Source: Lutibacter maritimus
Lineage (GTDB): Bacteria > Bacteroidota > Bacteroidia > Flavobacteriales > Flavobacteriaceae
Length of the DNA: 64,000 nucleotides
Reading direction: 5' to 3'
Assembly: GCF_900116115.1 (NCBI RefSeq)
Contig: NZ_FOZP01000001.1
Span: 1-64,000 of the forward strand
Shown here: positions 28,139 to 36,525 of the stretch, one piece after another
How the letters are laid out: every line of letters begins with the position of its first letter
Position numbering within the stretch: position 1 is the stretch's first letter
The notes under the pieces: model-generated
Databases searched by the model: none
What the model saw: only the letters and a program-made list of their open reading frames with translations
Told to the model about the DNA's origin: nothing
Made by a program: the position numbers and the translations under genes

Positions 28139-30991
28139 ATGCCAAAAAACACAAACATTAAATCAATATTAATAATTGGGTCAGGTCCAATTATTATTGG
28201 CCAAGCATGTGAATTTGATTACTCTGGTTCACAAGCTATTAGATCGTTAAAAGAAGAAGGAATTGAAGTTACTTTAATCAATTCTAACCCAGCAACTATT
28301 ATGACAGACCCGTCATTGGCTGATAATGTTTATTTAAAACCATTAACAACAAAATCTATTATTGAAATTTTACAAATGCACCCAGAAATTGATGCAGTGT
28401 TACCTACAATGGGTGGGCAAACTGCATTAAATTTATGTATTGAAGCAGATGATAAAGGAATTTGGAAAGATTTTAATGTTGAATTAATTGGTGTTGATAT
28501 TGATGCTATTAATATTACTGAAGATCGTGAAAAGTTTAGACAGTTAATGATTAAAATTGGTGTTGGACAAGCACCTTCAACCATAGCAACTTCATTTTTA
28601 AAAGGAAAAGAAATTGCACAAGAATATGGTTTTCCGTTGGTAATTAGACCATCATTTACATTAGGAGGTTTTGGAGCATCAATTGTATATGATAAAGAAG
28701 ATTTTGATGAATTATTGAGTAGAGGTTTAGAAGCTTCCCCAATTCACGAAGTTATTATTGATAAAGCTTTATTAGGTTGGAAAGAGTACGAATTAGAACT
28801 TTTGAGAGATGATAACGATAATGTTGTTATTGTTTGTACTATTGAAAATATGGATCCAATGGGAATTCATACCGGAGATTCTATAACAGTTGCTCCAGCA
28901 ATGACTTTGAGTGATAAAACTTTCCAAAGAATGCGTGATATGGCCATTTTAATGATGCGCTCTATTGGAGATTTTGCAGGTGGTTGTAACGTGCAGTTTG
29001 CTGTAAGCCCTGATGAGAAAGAAGATATTATTGCAATTGAAATCAATCCACGTGTATCGCGTTCATCAGCTTTAGCATCAAAAGCAACAGGATATCCTAT
29101 TGCTAAAATTGCAGCTAAATTAGCGCTTGGCTATCATTTAGATGAATTAAATAATCAAATTACAAAAACTACTTCGGCGTTATTTGAGCCAACATTAGAT
29201 TATGTAATTGTAAAAATACCACGTTGGAATTTCGATAAATTTGAAGGAGCAAACAGAACTTTAGGTTTGCAAATGAAATCGGTTGGAGAAGTAATGGGAA
29301 TTGGGCGTTGTTTTCAAGAGGCATTACATAAAGCAACACAATCCCTTGAAATTAAAAGGAATGGCTTAGGAGCAGACGGAAAAGGTGAAACAAATTATGA
29401 AACAATTATAGAGAAATTAACGAATGCAAGTTGGGATCGTGTTTTTGTAATTTATGATGCTATTTCAATTGGTATTCCTTTAAGTAGAATTCACGAAATC
29501 ACTAAAATTGATATGTGGTTTTTAAAGCAATATGAAGAATTATTGTCTTTAGAAAGAGAAATTACTACCAATAAATTAGAAACTTTAACCTATGAATTAT
29601 TGCTAGAAGCAAAACAAAAAGGATTTGCCGACAGACAAATTGCGCATATGTTAGATTGTTTTGAAAGTGAAGTTTACGCAAAAAGACAAGAATTAGATAT
29701 CAATAGAGTTTATAAATTAGTTGATACCTGTGCGGCTGAATTTAGTGCGCAAACACCATATTATTATTCAACTTTTGAAAATAAAATGATAACTGCAGAA
29801 AAAGGCAGTTATGCACATAATGAAAGTGTTGTAACCGATAAAAAGAAAATCATTGTATTAGGTTCTGGTCCAAATAGAATTGGGCAGGGAATTGAGTTTG
29901 ATTATTGTTGTGTGCACGGAGTGCTAGCTGCTAGGGAAGCTGGTTATGAAACAATTATGATTAACTGTAATCCTGAAACTGTTTCCACAGATTTTGATAC
30001 TGCCGATAAATTATATTTTGAACCAGTTTTTTGGGAACATATTTATGATATCATTCAACATGAAAAACCGGAAGGAGTTATCGTTCAGTTAGGCGGGCAA
30101 ACAGCCTTAAAATTAGCTGAAAAATTAGATAAATGGGGTGTAAAAATTATAGGAACTAGCTTTGAAGCACTGGATTTAGCTGAAGACAGAAAACGTTTTT
30201 CTGAATTATTAGTTGAGTTAGACATTCCTTTTCCAAAATATGGAACAGCAACAACTGCTGATGAAGCAGCTGCAATTGCTGATAATTTAGATTTTCCAAT
30301 TTTAGTTCGTCCATCATATGTATTAGGTGGACAAGGAATGAAAATTGTTATCAATAAAGAAGAATTAGAAAAACATGTGGTTGCATTGCTAAGAAGTATT
30401 CCAAATAATATGTTATTGCTAGATCATTATTTAGATGGTGCTATTGAAGCAGAAGCAGATGCAATTTGTGATGGTGAAGATGTGTATATTATTGGAATAA
30501 TGGAGCACATTGAGCCTTGTGGAGTACATTCCGGTGATTCAAATGCTACGTTACCACCTTTTAATTTAGGTGAATTTGTGATGCAACAAATTAAAGATCA
30601 TACCAAAAAAATAGCATTAGCTTTAAAAACGGTTGGTTTAATTAATATTCAGTTTGCTATTAAAGATGATACGGTTTATATCATTGAAGCCAATCCAAGA
30701 GCTTCTCGTACAGTTCCGTTTATTGCAAAAGCATACCAAGAGCCATACGTTAACTATGCAACCAAAGTAATGTTAGGAGTAAATAAGGTAAAAGACTTTA
30801 CATTTAATCCTAAATTAGAAGGGTTTGCTATTAAACAACCAGTGTTCTCATTTAATAAGTTTCCTAACGTTGATAAAAAATTAGGACCAGAAATGAAATC
30901 AACAGGAGAAAGCATTTTATTTATTGATAGTTTAAAAGACGATCAGTTTTATGAATTGTATTCTCGTAGAAAAATGTATTTGAATAAATAA
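28139..30991 (+). CDS. carB: Carbamoyl-phosphate synthase large subunit
   Basis: Makes carbamoyl phosphate from ammonia (delivered by CarA), bicarbonate and two ATP for arginine and pyrimidine synthesis. The 950-residue protein has two homologous ATP-grasp halves. The first starts SILIIGSGPIIIGQACEFDYSG in two overlapping motifs (10-31), the second IIVLGSGPNRIGQGIEFDY (about 570-588). Each half has a metal-binding EINPR or EANPRASR motif. The C-terminal allosteric (MGS) domain is much reduced, consistent with the shorter Bacteroidota form. carA is not adjacent. Confidence 0.95.
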   Translation: MPKNTNIKSILIIGSGPIIIGQACEFDYSGSQAIRSLKEEGIEVTLINSNPATIMTDPSLADNVYLKPLTTKSIIEILQMHPEIDAVLPTMGGQTALNLCIEADDKGIWKDFNVELIGVDIDAINITEDREKFRQLMIKIGVGQAPSTIATSFLKGKEIAQEYGFPLVIRPSFTLGGFGASIVYDKEDFDELLSRGLEASPIHEVIIDKALLGWKEYELELLRDDNDNVVIVCTIENMDPMGIHTGDSITVAPAMTLSDKTFQRMRDMAILMMRSIGDFAGGCNVQFAVSPDEKEDIIAIEINPRVSRSSALASKATGYPIAKIAAKLALGYHLDELNNQITKTTSALFEPTLDYVIVKIPRWNFDKFEGANRTLGLQMKSVGEVMGIGRCFQEALHKATQSLEIKRNGLGADGKGETNYETIIEKLTNASWDRVFVIYDAISIGIPLSRIHEITKIDMWFLKQYEELLSLEREITTNKLETLTYELLLEAKQKGFADRQIAHMLDCFESEVYAKRQELDINRVYKLVDTCAAEFSAQTPYYYSTFENKMITAEKGSYAHNESVVTDKKKIIVLGSGPNRIGQGIEFDYCCVHGVLAAREAGYETIMINCNPETVSTDFDTADKLYFEPVFWEHIYDIIQHEKPEGVIVQLGGQTALKLAEKLDKWGVKIIGTSFEALDLAEDRKRFSELLVELDIPFPKYGTATTADEAAAIADNLDFPILVRPSYVLGGQGMKIVINKEELEKHVVALLRSIPNNMLLLDHYLDGAIEAEADAICDGEDVYIIGIMEHIEPCGVHSGDSNATLPPFNLGEFVMQQIKDHTKKIALALKTVGLINIQFAIKDDTVYIIEANPRASRTVPFIAKAYQEPYVNYATKVMLGVNKVKDFTFNPKLEGFAIKQPVFSFNKFPNVDKKLGPEMKSTGESILFIDSLKDDQFYELYSRRKMYLNK

Positions 30992-31010
30992 TATTCTTAA
31001 GAGTGAAAAA

Positions 31011-31043
31011 AAGCCTTTATATTTAAATATAAGGGCTTTTTTA
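31011..31043 (+). terminator. carB terminator
   Basis: A 10-bp stem with one G-U pair (AAGCCTTTATA region / TATAAGGGCTT region) is followed by a T run, starting about 20 bases after the carB stop. Confidence 0.8.
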
Positions 31044-31053
31044 CATTGTAATT

Positions 31054-31479
31054 TTAATGATTACGATGTGATTGGATGTGTTCAATTTTATTTTGATTTA
31101 TTATATTTTTAGATGATGGATTCACAACAAAAGGAAGAATTAAAAATAAAAAACAAATAGTAAAAAAAACGATTGAAAAAATCTTTAAAGCTAGTTTTTT
31201 ATAACATAGCCGTTCATATACACTTTTAATTGCTTTCCAATGTAAAATGATGTGGAGAATTAATAATCCAATTAAAAGAAATCCAATTATAAGATGAATT
31301 TCTCCCCACTCATGTCTGTTCAATCCTAATAATAAAAGTTTATCATTTCTTCCATATTTACTTATTTGTTCTTGGCCAGAAATTAAAGTGTATTTAATTA
31401 ATAAACCGACGCCTAAAACAGCAGACATACAAAAGAACATTAGAGCATTTATGATAAAATTCAGTGTTGGTTTTCTCAT
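31054..31479 (-). CDS. DUF4405-like small membrane protein
   Basis: A 141-residue protein with four hydrophobic helices and histidines placed for haem or cofactor contact (HEWGEIHLIIG, LHIILHWKAI). I start it at the ATG at 31479 (MRKPTLNFIINALMFF), because the frame upstream of that codon has no hydrophobic or conserved character. The layout TM1, a short extracytoplasmic loop, HEWGEIH in TM2, and HIILHW in TM3 fits DUF4405, a cytochrome b-like family. It converges on carB and is divergent from the regulator at 31603. Confidence 0.7.
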   Translation of the reverse strand: MRKPTLNFIINALMFFCMSAVLGVGLLIKYTLISGQEQISKYGRNDKLLLLGLNRHEWGEIHLIIGFLLIGLLILHIILHWKAIKSVYERLCYKKLALKIFSIVFFTICFLFLILPFVVNPSSKNIINQNKIEHIQSHRNH

Positions 31480-31551
31480 TATTTTTATTTTATAATTACT
31501 TATGGAAATTAGACTTGTAAAATGCAAAAAGGTTTAAATTGAAATGTTTTT

Positions 31552-31581
31552 TTGATTTTATAAATTTAAAAATTACATTTG
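31552..31581 (+). promoter_or_regulatory. Promoter of the MerR/CarH-like regulator
   Basis: TTG (31552-31554), a 19-base spacer and TACATTTG (31574-31581). The sequence TTGTTTAA (31579-31586) overlaps the end of the -7 element. The same 8-mer occurs as a half-site in the crtI promoter, which suggests autoregulation. Confidence 0.6.
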
Positions 31582-31602
31582 TTTAAATAAAATACAAAAG
31601 GT

Positions 31603-32505
31603 TTGAACAATATTAAAACTGAATTTACAATTAAAGATCTAGAAAACTTTTCTGGAATTAAAGCACATACCATTAGAATTTGGGAAAAACGCTATAATTT
31701 GTTTGAACCACAAAGAACAGAATCAAACATTAGATATTATAATATTGATAATTTAAAAAAATTATTAAATGTTACTCTGCTGTACAATAGTGGATTAAAA
31801 ATTTCTAAAATCGCTGATCTTTCTAAAAATAAAATGGAAATTAAGGTGAAGGAAATTGTTTTTAAAGAAGGTTTTGAAAGCAGCGCCTTAAACTCATTTA
31901 AATTAGCAATGTTAAATTTTGATGAACCCTTATTCAATCAAACATATAATAGTTTAATATCTCATAGCTCATTTAGGTCTATTTTCACAAAAATATTTTT
32001 ACCGTTTTTAAATGAAATAGGAGTTTTATGGATGGTAAATTCAATAACACCGGCACATGAGCATTTTATTACGAATTTAATTAAGCAAAAATTATATTTA
32101 AATATTGAAAAACTTCAATTGTTAAATGTGAATGATAGTAATGAAAAATATGTATTGTTTTTACCTTTAAATGAAATTCATGAGTTAGGGTTATTGTACT
32201 TACATTTTGAATTGTTATTTCAAGGAAAGCATTCTATTTATTTAGGGCAAAGTGTTCCAGTAGAGAATTTAAAAGATCTTCAGAATGTATATAAAGAAAT
32301 TTGTTTTGTTACTTATTTAACGGTAGAACCAAGTAAAATTTCAACTGAAGAATATTTACAAGAGCTATTTAATAATGTGCTAATAAATACAACGCATAAG
32401 TTGTGGGTTACTGGCTTTAAATTGCAACAAATTGAAGAAAATTATCAAACACCAGCACAAATATCTTTATTTCCTTCACCTACTGCAATGTTAAATATTC
32501 TGTAA
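31603..32505 (+). CDS. MerR-family regulator with cobalamin-binding domain, CarH/LitR-like photoreceptor
   Basis: Predicted light-responsive repressor of the adjacent carotenoid operon. The 300-residue protein starts at a TTG codon 22 bases after the -7 element. Residues 7-75 are a MerR winged helix (AHTIRIWEKRYNLFEPQRT). A helical bundle carries W143 with E153-H154, the W-x9-EH signature for contacting adenosyl-B12 in CarH. The Rossmann part has EIHELG (191-196), matching (E/D)xHxxG with the axial-ligand His193. Both signatures are seen directly; light sensing by B12 is inferred from the CarH family. It is followed 56 bases later by crtI. Confidence 0.85.
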   Translation: MNNIKTEFTIKDLENFSGIKAHTIRIWEKRYNLFEPQRTESNIRYYNIDNLKKLLNVTLLYNSGLKISKIADLSKNKMEIKVKEIVFKEGFESSALNSFKLAMLNFDEPLFNQTYNSLISHSSFRSIFTKIFLPFLNEIGVLWMVNSITPAHEHFITNLIKQKLYLNIEKLQLLNVNDSNEKYVLFLPLNEIHELGLLYLHFELLFQGKHSIYLGQSVPVENLKDLQNVYKEICFVTYLTVEPSKISTEEYLQELFNNVLINTTHKLWVTGFKLQQIEENYQTPAQISLFPSPTAMLNIL

Positions 32506-32521
32506 TTTTTTTTATTAAATT

Positions 32522-32558
32522 TTGTTTTGTTTAATCTTTTTGTATATTTGTTAAACAA
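32522..32558 (+). promoter_or_regulatory. crtI operon promoter with flanking inverted repeat (probable operator)
   Basis: TTG (32522-32524), an 18-base spacer and TATATTTG (32543-32550). The -7 element lies between two perfect 8-base inverted half-sites, TTGTTTAA (32527-32534) and TTAAACAA (32551-32558). The centre-to-centre distance is 24 bases. A dimeric or tetrameric repressor bound here would block RNA polymerase. The leader to the ATG at 32562 is very short. Confidence 0.65.
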
Positions 32559-32561
32559 AAT

Positions 32562-34022
32562 ATGAGAAACATAATTATAATAGGTTCGGGATTTTCATCA
32601 CTTTCAGCTTCGTGTTACTTAGCTCAAAAGGGATTTAACGTAACTATACTTGAGAAAAATTCAAGTGTAGGAGGAAGAGCACGAGTTTTAGAACAGGATG
32701 GTTTTAAATTCGATATTGGTCCAACTTGGTATTGGATGCCAGATGTTTTTGAGAAATTTTTTAATGATTTCAATAAAAAACCATCAGATTATTACGATTT
32801 AAAAAAGTTAGCTCCTGCATATCAGGTTTATTTTGATGTACTTGAGTCATTAACTATTTCAGATAATATTAAAGAAATTTATGAGCTTTTTGAGAAAGAA
32901 GAAAAAGGAAGTTCAAAATACTTGAAGAAGTTTTTGAAAGCAGCAAAATTTAATTATGAAATTGCTGTGAATAATATGGTATACAAACCAGGAAATTCTA
33001 TCACAGAATTAATCACTTTTGATACCATAAAAAATGTAAATCAGTTTTTTAAAAGTATCAGTACAGAAGTAAGAGCTAATATTAAAAGCAAAAAGTTAAT
33101 TCAAATATTAGAATTTCCTGTATTGTTTTTAGGCGCAAAACCATCAAACACTCCAAGTTTTTACAGTTTTATGAATTATGCCGATTTTGGTTTAGGAACT
33201 TGGCATCCAGAAGGAGGAATGTTTGAAGTTGTAAAAGCATTTGTTTCATTAGCCACGGAATTAGGCGTTACTGTTAAAACAAATCAGAATGTGCAAAAAA
33301 TTGAAGTTGAAAATGGAAAAACTACTGGTGTAACTGTTGATGGCTTGTTTATGCCTGCAGATATTGTAGTAAGTGGCGCAGATTATCATCATTCAGAAAC
33401 GTTGCTAGATAAAAAGTATAGAATGTACTCTGAAAAATATTGGAGTAAAAAAACATTCGCACCTTCATCCTTATTGTTTTATGTAGGTTTCGATAAAAAA
33501 TTAGAAAATGTTGCACATCATACGTTATTTTTTGATACGGATTTTGATGTACACGCAGTAGATATTTACGATACGCCTCAATGGCCAAAAGAGCCGCTTT
33601 TTTATGCAAGTTTCCCAAGTATAACCGATAATAGTTTTGCCCCTATTAATAAAGAAGCGGCTACTTTTTTAATTCCAATTGCTCCGGGTATTGAAGATAA
33701 TCCAAAAATTAGAGAACATTATTTTAATGTAATTATAGAGCGATTAGAAAAATTAACAAATCAAAAAGTATCAGACAGTATTTTATTTAAAAGATCGTAT
33801 TGTGTAAATGACTTTATAGAAGACTATAATTCATATAAAGGGAATGCCTACGGGTTGGCAAATACATTAACTCAAACTGCTTTTTTACGACCAAAAATTA
33901 TCAGTAAAAAAGTACAAAATTTATTTTTCACAGGTCAATTAACAGTGCCAGGACCGGGCGTTCCGCCATCAATAATTTCGGGTAAAATTGTGTCGGAAAT
34001 GGTCTTAAAAAATGCTGTTTAA
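32562..34022 (+). CDS. crtI: Phytoene desaturase
   Basis: FAD-dependent, membrane-associated enzyme converting phytoene to lycopene. The 486-residue protein has the N-terminal dinucleotide-binding motif GSGFSSLSAS (8-17), GGRARVLEQDGF with FDIGPTWYWMP shortly after, and the C-terminal FTGQLTVPGPGVPPSI signature (about 457-472) of bacterial CrtI. It is the first gene of the carotenoid operon, just behind the regulator. crtB follows 34 bases later. Confidence 0.95.
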   Translation: MRNIIIIGSGFSSLSASCYLAQKGFNVTILEKNSSVGGRARVLEQDGFKFDIGPTWYWMPDVFEKFFNDFNKKPSDYYDLKKLAPAYQVYFDVLESLTISDNIKEIYELFEKEEKGSSKYLKKFLKAAKFNYEIAVNNMVYKPGNSITELITFDTIKNVNQFFKSISTEVRANIKSKKLIQILEFPVLFLGAKPSNTPSFYSFMNYADFGLGTWHPEGGMFEVVKAFVSLATELGVTVKTNQNVQKIEVENGKTTGVTVDGLFMPADIVVSGADYHHSETLLDKKYRMYSEKYWSKKTFAPSSLLFYVGFDKKLENVAHHTLFFDTDFDVHAVDIYDTPQWPKEPLFYASFPSITDNSFAPINKEAATFLIPIAPGIEDNPKIREHYFNVIIERLEKLTNQKVSDSILFKRSYCVNDFIEDYNSYKGNAYGLANTLTQTAFLRPKIISKKVQNLFFTGQLTVPGPGVPPSIISGKIVSEMVLKNAV

Positions 34023-34056
34023 AATATACTACTACTAACTAAAAAAATTAAAGATT

Positions 34057-34896
34057 ATGAAGCAAATATTTGATGATACTTCCTTTGTTTGTAGCAAAAT
34101 TGTTACAAAAAAATACAGTACTTCTTTTTCTTTGGCAGTAAAAATGTTATCACCAAAAATTAGAGAAGATATTTATAGTATTTACGCTTTTGTGAGGTTT
34201 GCAGATGAGATTGTAGATTCATTTCATGGCTATGATAAAAATAAATTAATCAATCAGTTTGAAACAGATTATTATACCGCAATGGAAGCTGGTATTAGCT
34301 TAAATCCAATTTTAAATAGTTTTCAAAAAACAGTTAAAAAGAATAATATTACTGATGATTTGGTGCAGGCTTTTTTAACAAGTATGAAACTAGATTTAAA
34401 CAAAACAGAATATGAAACGCAGGCAGAATATAATAATTACATTTATGGATCGGCTGATGTAGTTGGTTTAATGTGTTTAAAAGTATTTGTGAATGGTGAT
34501 GATGAAAAATATGAAAGTTTAAAAGAACCTGCTATGAAATTAGGTTCGGCATTTCAAAAAGTAAATTTTTTGAGAGATTTAAAAGATGATTATGAAATTT
34601 TAAATCGTTCTTACTTTCCAGGAGTAAATTTTAAGTCGCTAGACTTAAATGCAAAGCAATCTATTATTAATGAAATTGAAGAAGATTTTGTTGAAGCATA
34701 TAAAGGCATAAAATTATTGCCAATTGAGGCGAAATTTGGTGTATACACTGCTTATATTTATTATAGAAGATTGTTATCAAAATTAAAAAGTACACCGTCA
34801 GAGAAAATTTTAACAACCAGAATTAGAGTTTCTAACCCAATGAAAGTAAGTTTATTAGCACGTTCTTTTTTGGTATTTAAATTAAATTTATTATAA
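34057..34896 (+). CDS. crtB: Phytoene synthase
   Basis: Condenses two geranylgeranyl diphosphates to phytoene. The 279-residue protein has the first Asp-rich motif in YAFVRFADEIVD (43-54) and the second in NFLRDLKDDYE (about 169-179), together with SFSLAVKMLSP near the N-terminus. It is at the short end of the family but complete. The next gene starts 5 bases after the stop, so the genes are cotranscribed. Confidence 0.95.
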   Translation: MKQIFDDTSFVCSKIVTKKYSTSFSLAVKMLSPKIREDIYSIYAFVRFADEIVDSFHGYDKNKLINQFETDYYTAMEAGISLNPILNSFQKTVKKNNITDDLVQAFLTSMKLDLNKTEYETQAEYNNYIYGSADVVGLMCLKVFVNGDDEKYESLKEPAMKLGSAFQKVNFLRDLKDDYEILNRSYFPGVNFKSLDLNAKQSIINEIEEDFVEAYKGIKLLPIEAKFGVYTAYIYYRRLLSKLKSTPSEKILTTRIRVSNPMKVSLLARSFLVFKLNLL

Positions 34897-34901
34897 TAAT
34901 T

Positions 34902-35399
34902 ATGAAAATCTTTCTGTTTTTTGTATTTGTTACAGTTTCTGTATATTCAACAGGAATAGAGGAGATTAGAAATAATTTTTTAACTGTAAAAACTATTAAA
35001 GAAGCTGATAATTACATTCAGTTATTAGAGAAAAGTGACTTAAAAGAAGCAAATGCTTACAAAGCAGCACTATTATTAATGAAAGCAAAATTTGCATTTT
35101 TTCCTTTTAATAAATGGAGTTATTTTAAAGAAGGTTCAGAGTTATTAGATAATGCAATTAAAACTGATGCAAAAAATATAGAAATGCGCTATATCCGTTT
35201 TTTGTTTCAAAGTGAAATTCCTAAATTTTTAGGCTATCATAAAAATATAGAAGAAGATTATACTTTTATAGTTAATAACATTGTAAATAGTTCATTACCT
35301 TTAAAGTTTAAACAAACAATGTTAGGTAAAATGTTGTTAGTAAAAGGATTAACAGTAAGTCAATCAACAAAAATAAACAAAGTAATTCAAAAATTATGA
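34902..35399 (+). CDS. Unknown exported protein embedded in the carotenoid operon
   Basis: No family is recognised with confidence. The 165-residue protein has an N-terminal signal peptide (1-17, MKIFLFFVFVTVSVYSTG) and is otherwise helical and lysine-rich, with a repeat-like pattern around AYKAALLLMKAKFAFFPFN (48-66) and LLDNAIKTDAKNIEMRYIRF (81-100) that could be a pair of TPR-like hairpins. It sits 5 bases after crtB and overlaps crtZ by 4 bases, so it is translated with the pathway enzymes. A role in pigment placement or export is possible but unproven. Confidence 0.7.
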   Translation: MKIFLFFVFVTVSVYSTGIEEIRNNFLTVKTIKEADNYIQLLEKSDLKEANAYKAALLLMKAKFAFFPFNKWSYFKEGSELLDNAIKTDAKNIEMRYIRFLFQSEIPKFLGYHKNIEEDYTFIVNNIVNSSLPLKFKQTMLGKMLLVKGLTVSQSTKINKVIQKL

Positions 35400-35836
35400 T
35401 ATTTTTTTTAACTACACTTATAACATTTGTATGTATGGAATGTGTTACTTGGTTAACGCATAAATTTGTAATGCACGGTTTTATGTGGTATTTTCATGAA
35501 GATCACCATCAGCCGCAATACAAAAGTTGGTTTGAAAGAAATGATGTGTTTTTTGTAATTTTTGCCATTCCTAGTATTGTATTATTTTACGTTGGTTTGC
35601 AAGGTGGATTGAATTACTTCTTTTTTATTGGTTTAGGAATCTTGCTTTACGGAATGGCTTACTTTTTAGTGCATGACGTTTTAATTCATAGGCGATTTAA
35701 ATGGTTTAATAAAACAACTAATAAGTATTTAATTGGTTTAAGAAAAGCGCATAAAGTGCATCATAAACATTTAGGAAAAGAAGAAGGGGAATGTTTTGGT
35801 ATGTTGTTTGTGCCTTTTAAATATTTTAGAATGTAA
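35396..35836 (+). CDS. crtZ: Beta-carotene 3-hydroxylase, fatty-acid hydroxylase superfamily
   Basis: Hydroxylates beta-carotene on both rings to zeaxanthin. The 146-residue membrane enzyme has the diiron histidine motifs of CrtZ: HKFVMHGFMWYFHEDHH (22-38, HxxxxH and HxxHH), HDVLIHRRF (98-106) and KAHKVHHKH (116-124). Three to four hydrophobic helices surround them. Start and stop overlap neighbouring genes by 4 bases and 1 base, indicating coupling. Confidence 0.92.
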   Translation: MIFFLTTLITFVCMECVTWLTHKFVMHGFMWYFHEDHHQPQYKSWFERNDVFFVIFAIPSIVLFYVGLQGGLNYFFFIGLGILLYGMAYFLVHDVLIHRRFKWFNKTTNKYLIGLRKAHKVHHKHLGKEEGECFGMLFVPFKYFRM

Positions 35837-36519
35837 TGAGTTTATATTTAGTATTAAATATCGCATCATTTATAGTTCCATTCGTTTATAGTTTTGAAAA
35901 AAAAATGCGCTTTATAAAGTGGTGGAAATCTGTTTTTCTTTCCATTTTTATTGTTGCGTTCTTTTTTTTAGTTTGGGATATATTTTTCACCAAAATGGGT
36001 GTTTGGGGTTTTAATCCTGTGTATCATGTTAATTTCACTATTTTAGGACTTCCGTTAGAGGAAATATTATTTTTCATCTGCATTCCTTACGCAAGTATTT
36101 TTACACATTATGCAGTAGGATATTTTTATCCAAATCTTCAACTATCAAAAAAAGTTACAAATTATATTACAATTATATTGTTTTTAATATCAGCAATTGT
36201 GTTGATTTTCAATACAGATAAATGGTACACATTTATTAATTTGTTGGTTTTTGCTGGTTTACTCATATATGCTTTTGTTACTAAGAATACTATTTTACAA
36301 AAATTCTACATTACTTTTTTAGTGATTTTAATTCCATTTTTTATTGTAAATGGTATTTTAACTGGAAGTTTTATTCATCAGGAAGTTGTTTGGTATGACA
36401 ATGCAGAAAATTTAGGAATTCGTTTATTCACAATTCCTATAGAAGATGCTTTTTACGCGTTTAGTATGCTTTTTGCCAACTTAATATTGATTGAAAAGTT
36501 TAAAAAAGTATTCAACTAA
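35836..36519 (+). CDS. crtY: Lycopene beta-cyclase, fused CrtYc-CrtYd type
   Basis: Cyclises both ends of lycopene to give beta-carotene. The 227-residue polytopic protein carries two lycopene-cyclase domains: the first with LPLEEILFFICIPYA (about 74-88), the second with IPIEDAFYAFSMLFANL (about 200-216). These PxE(E/D) motifs are characteristic of the heterodimeric cyclases fused into one chain, unlike the FAD-type CrtY of Proteobacteria. Its ATG shares the last base of the crtZ stop. Confidence 0.9.
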   Translation: MSLYLVLNIASFIVPFVYSFEKKMRFIKWWKSVFLSIFIVAFFFLVWDIFFTKMGVWGFNPVYHVNFTILGLPLEEILFFICIPYASIFTHYAVGYFYPNLQLSKKVTNYITIILFLISAIVLIFNTDKWYTFINLLVFAGLLIYAFVTKNTILQKFYITFLVILIPFFIVNGILTGSFIHQEVVWYDNAENLGIRLFTIPIEDAFYAFSMLFANLILIEKFKKVFN

Positions 36520-36525
36520 TAAGTT

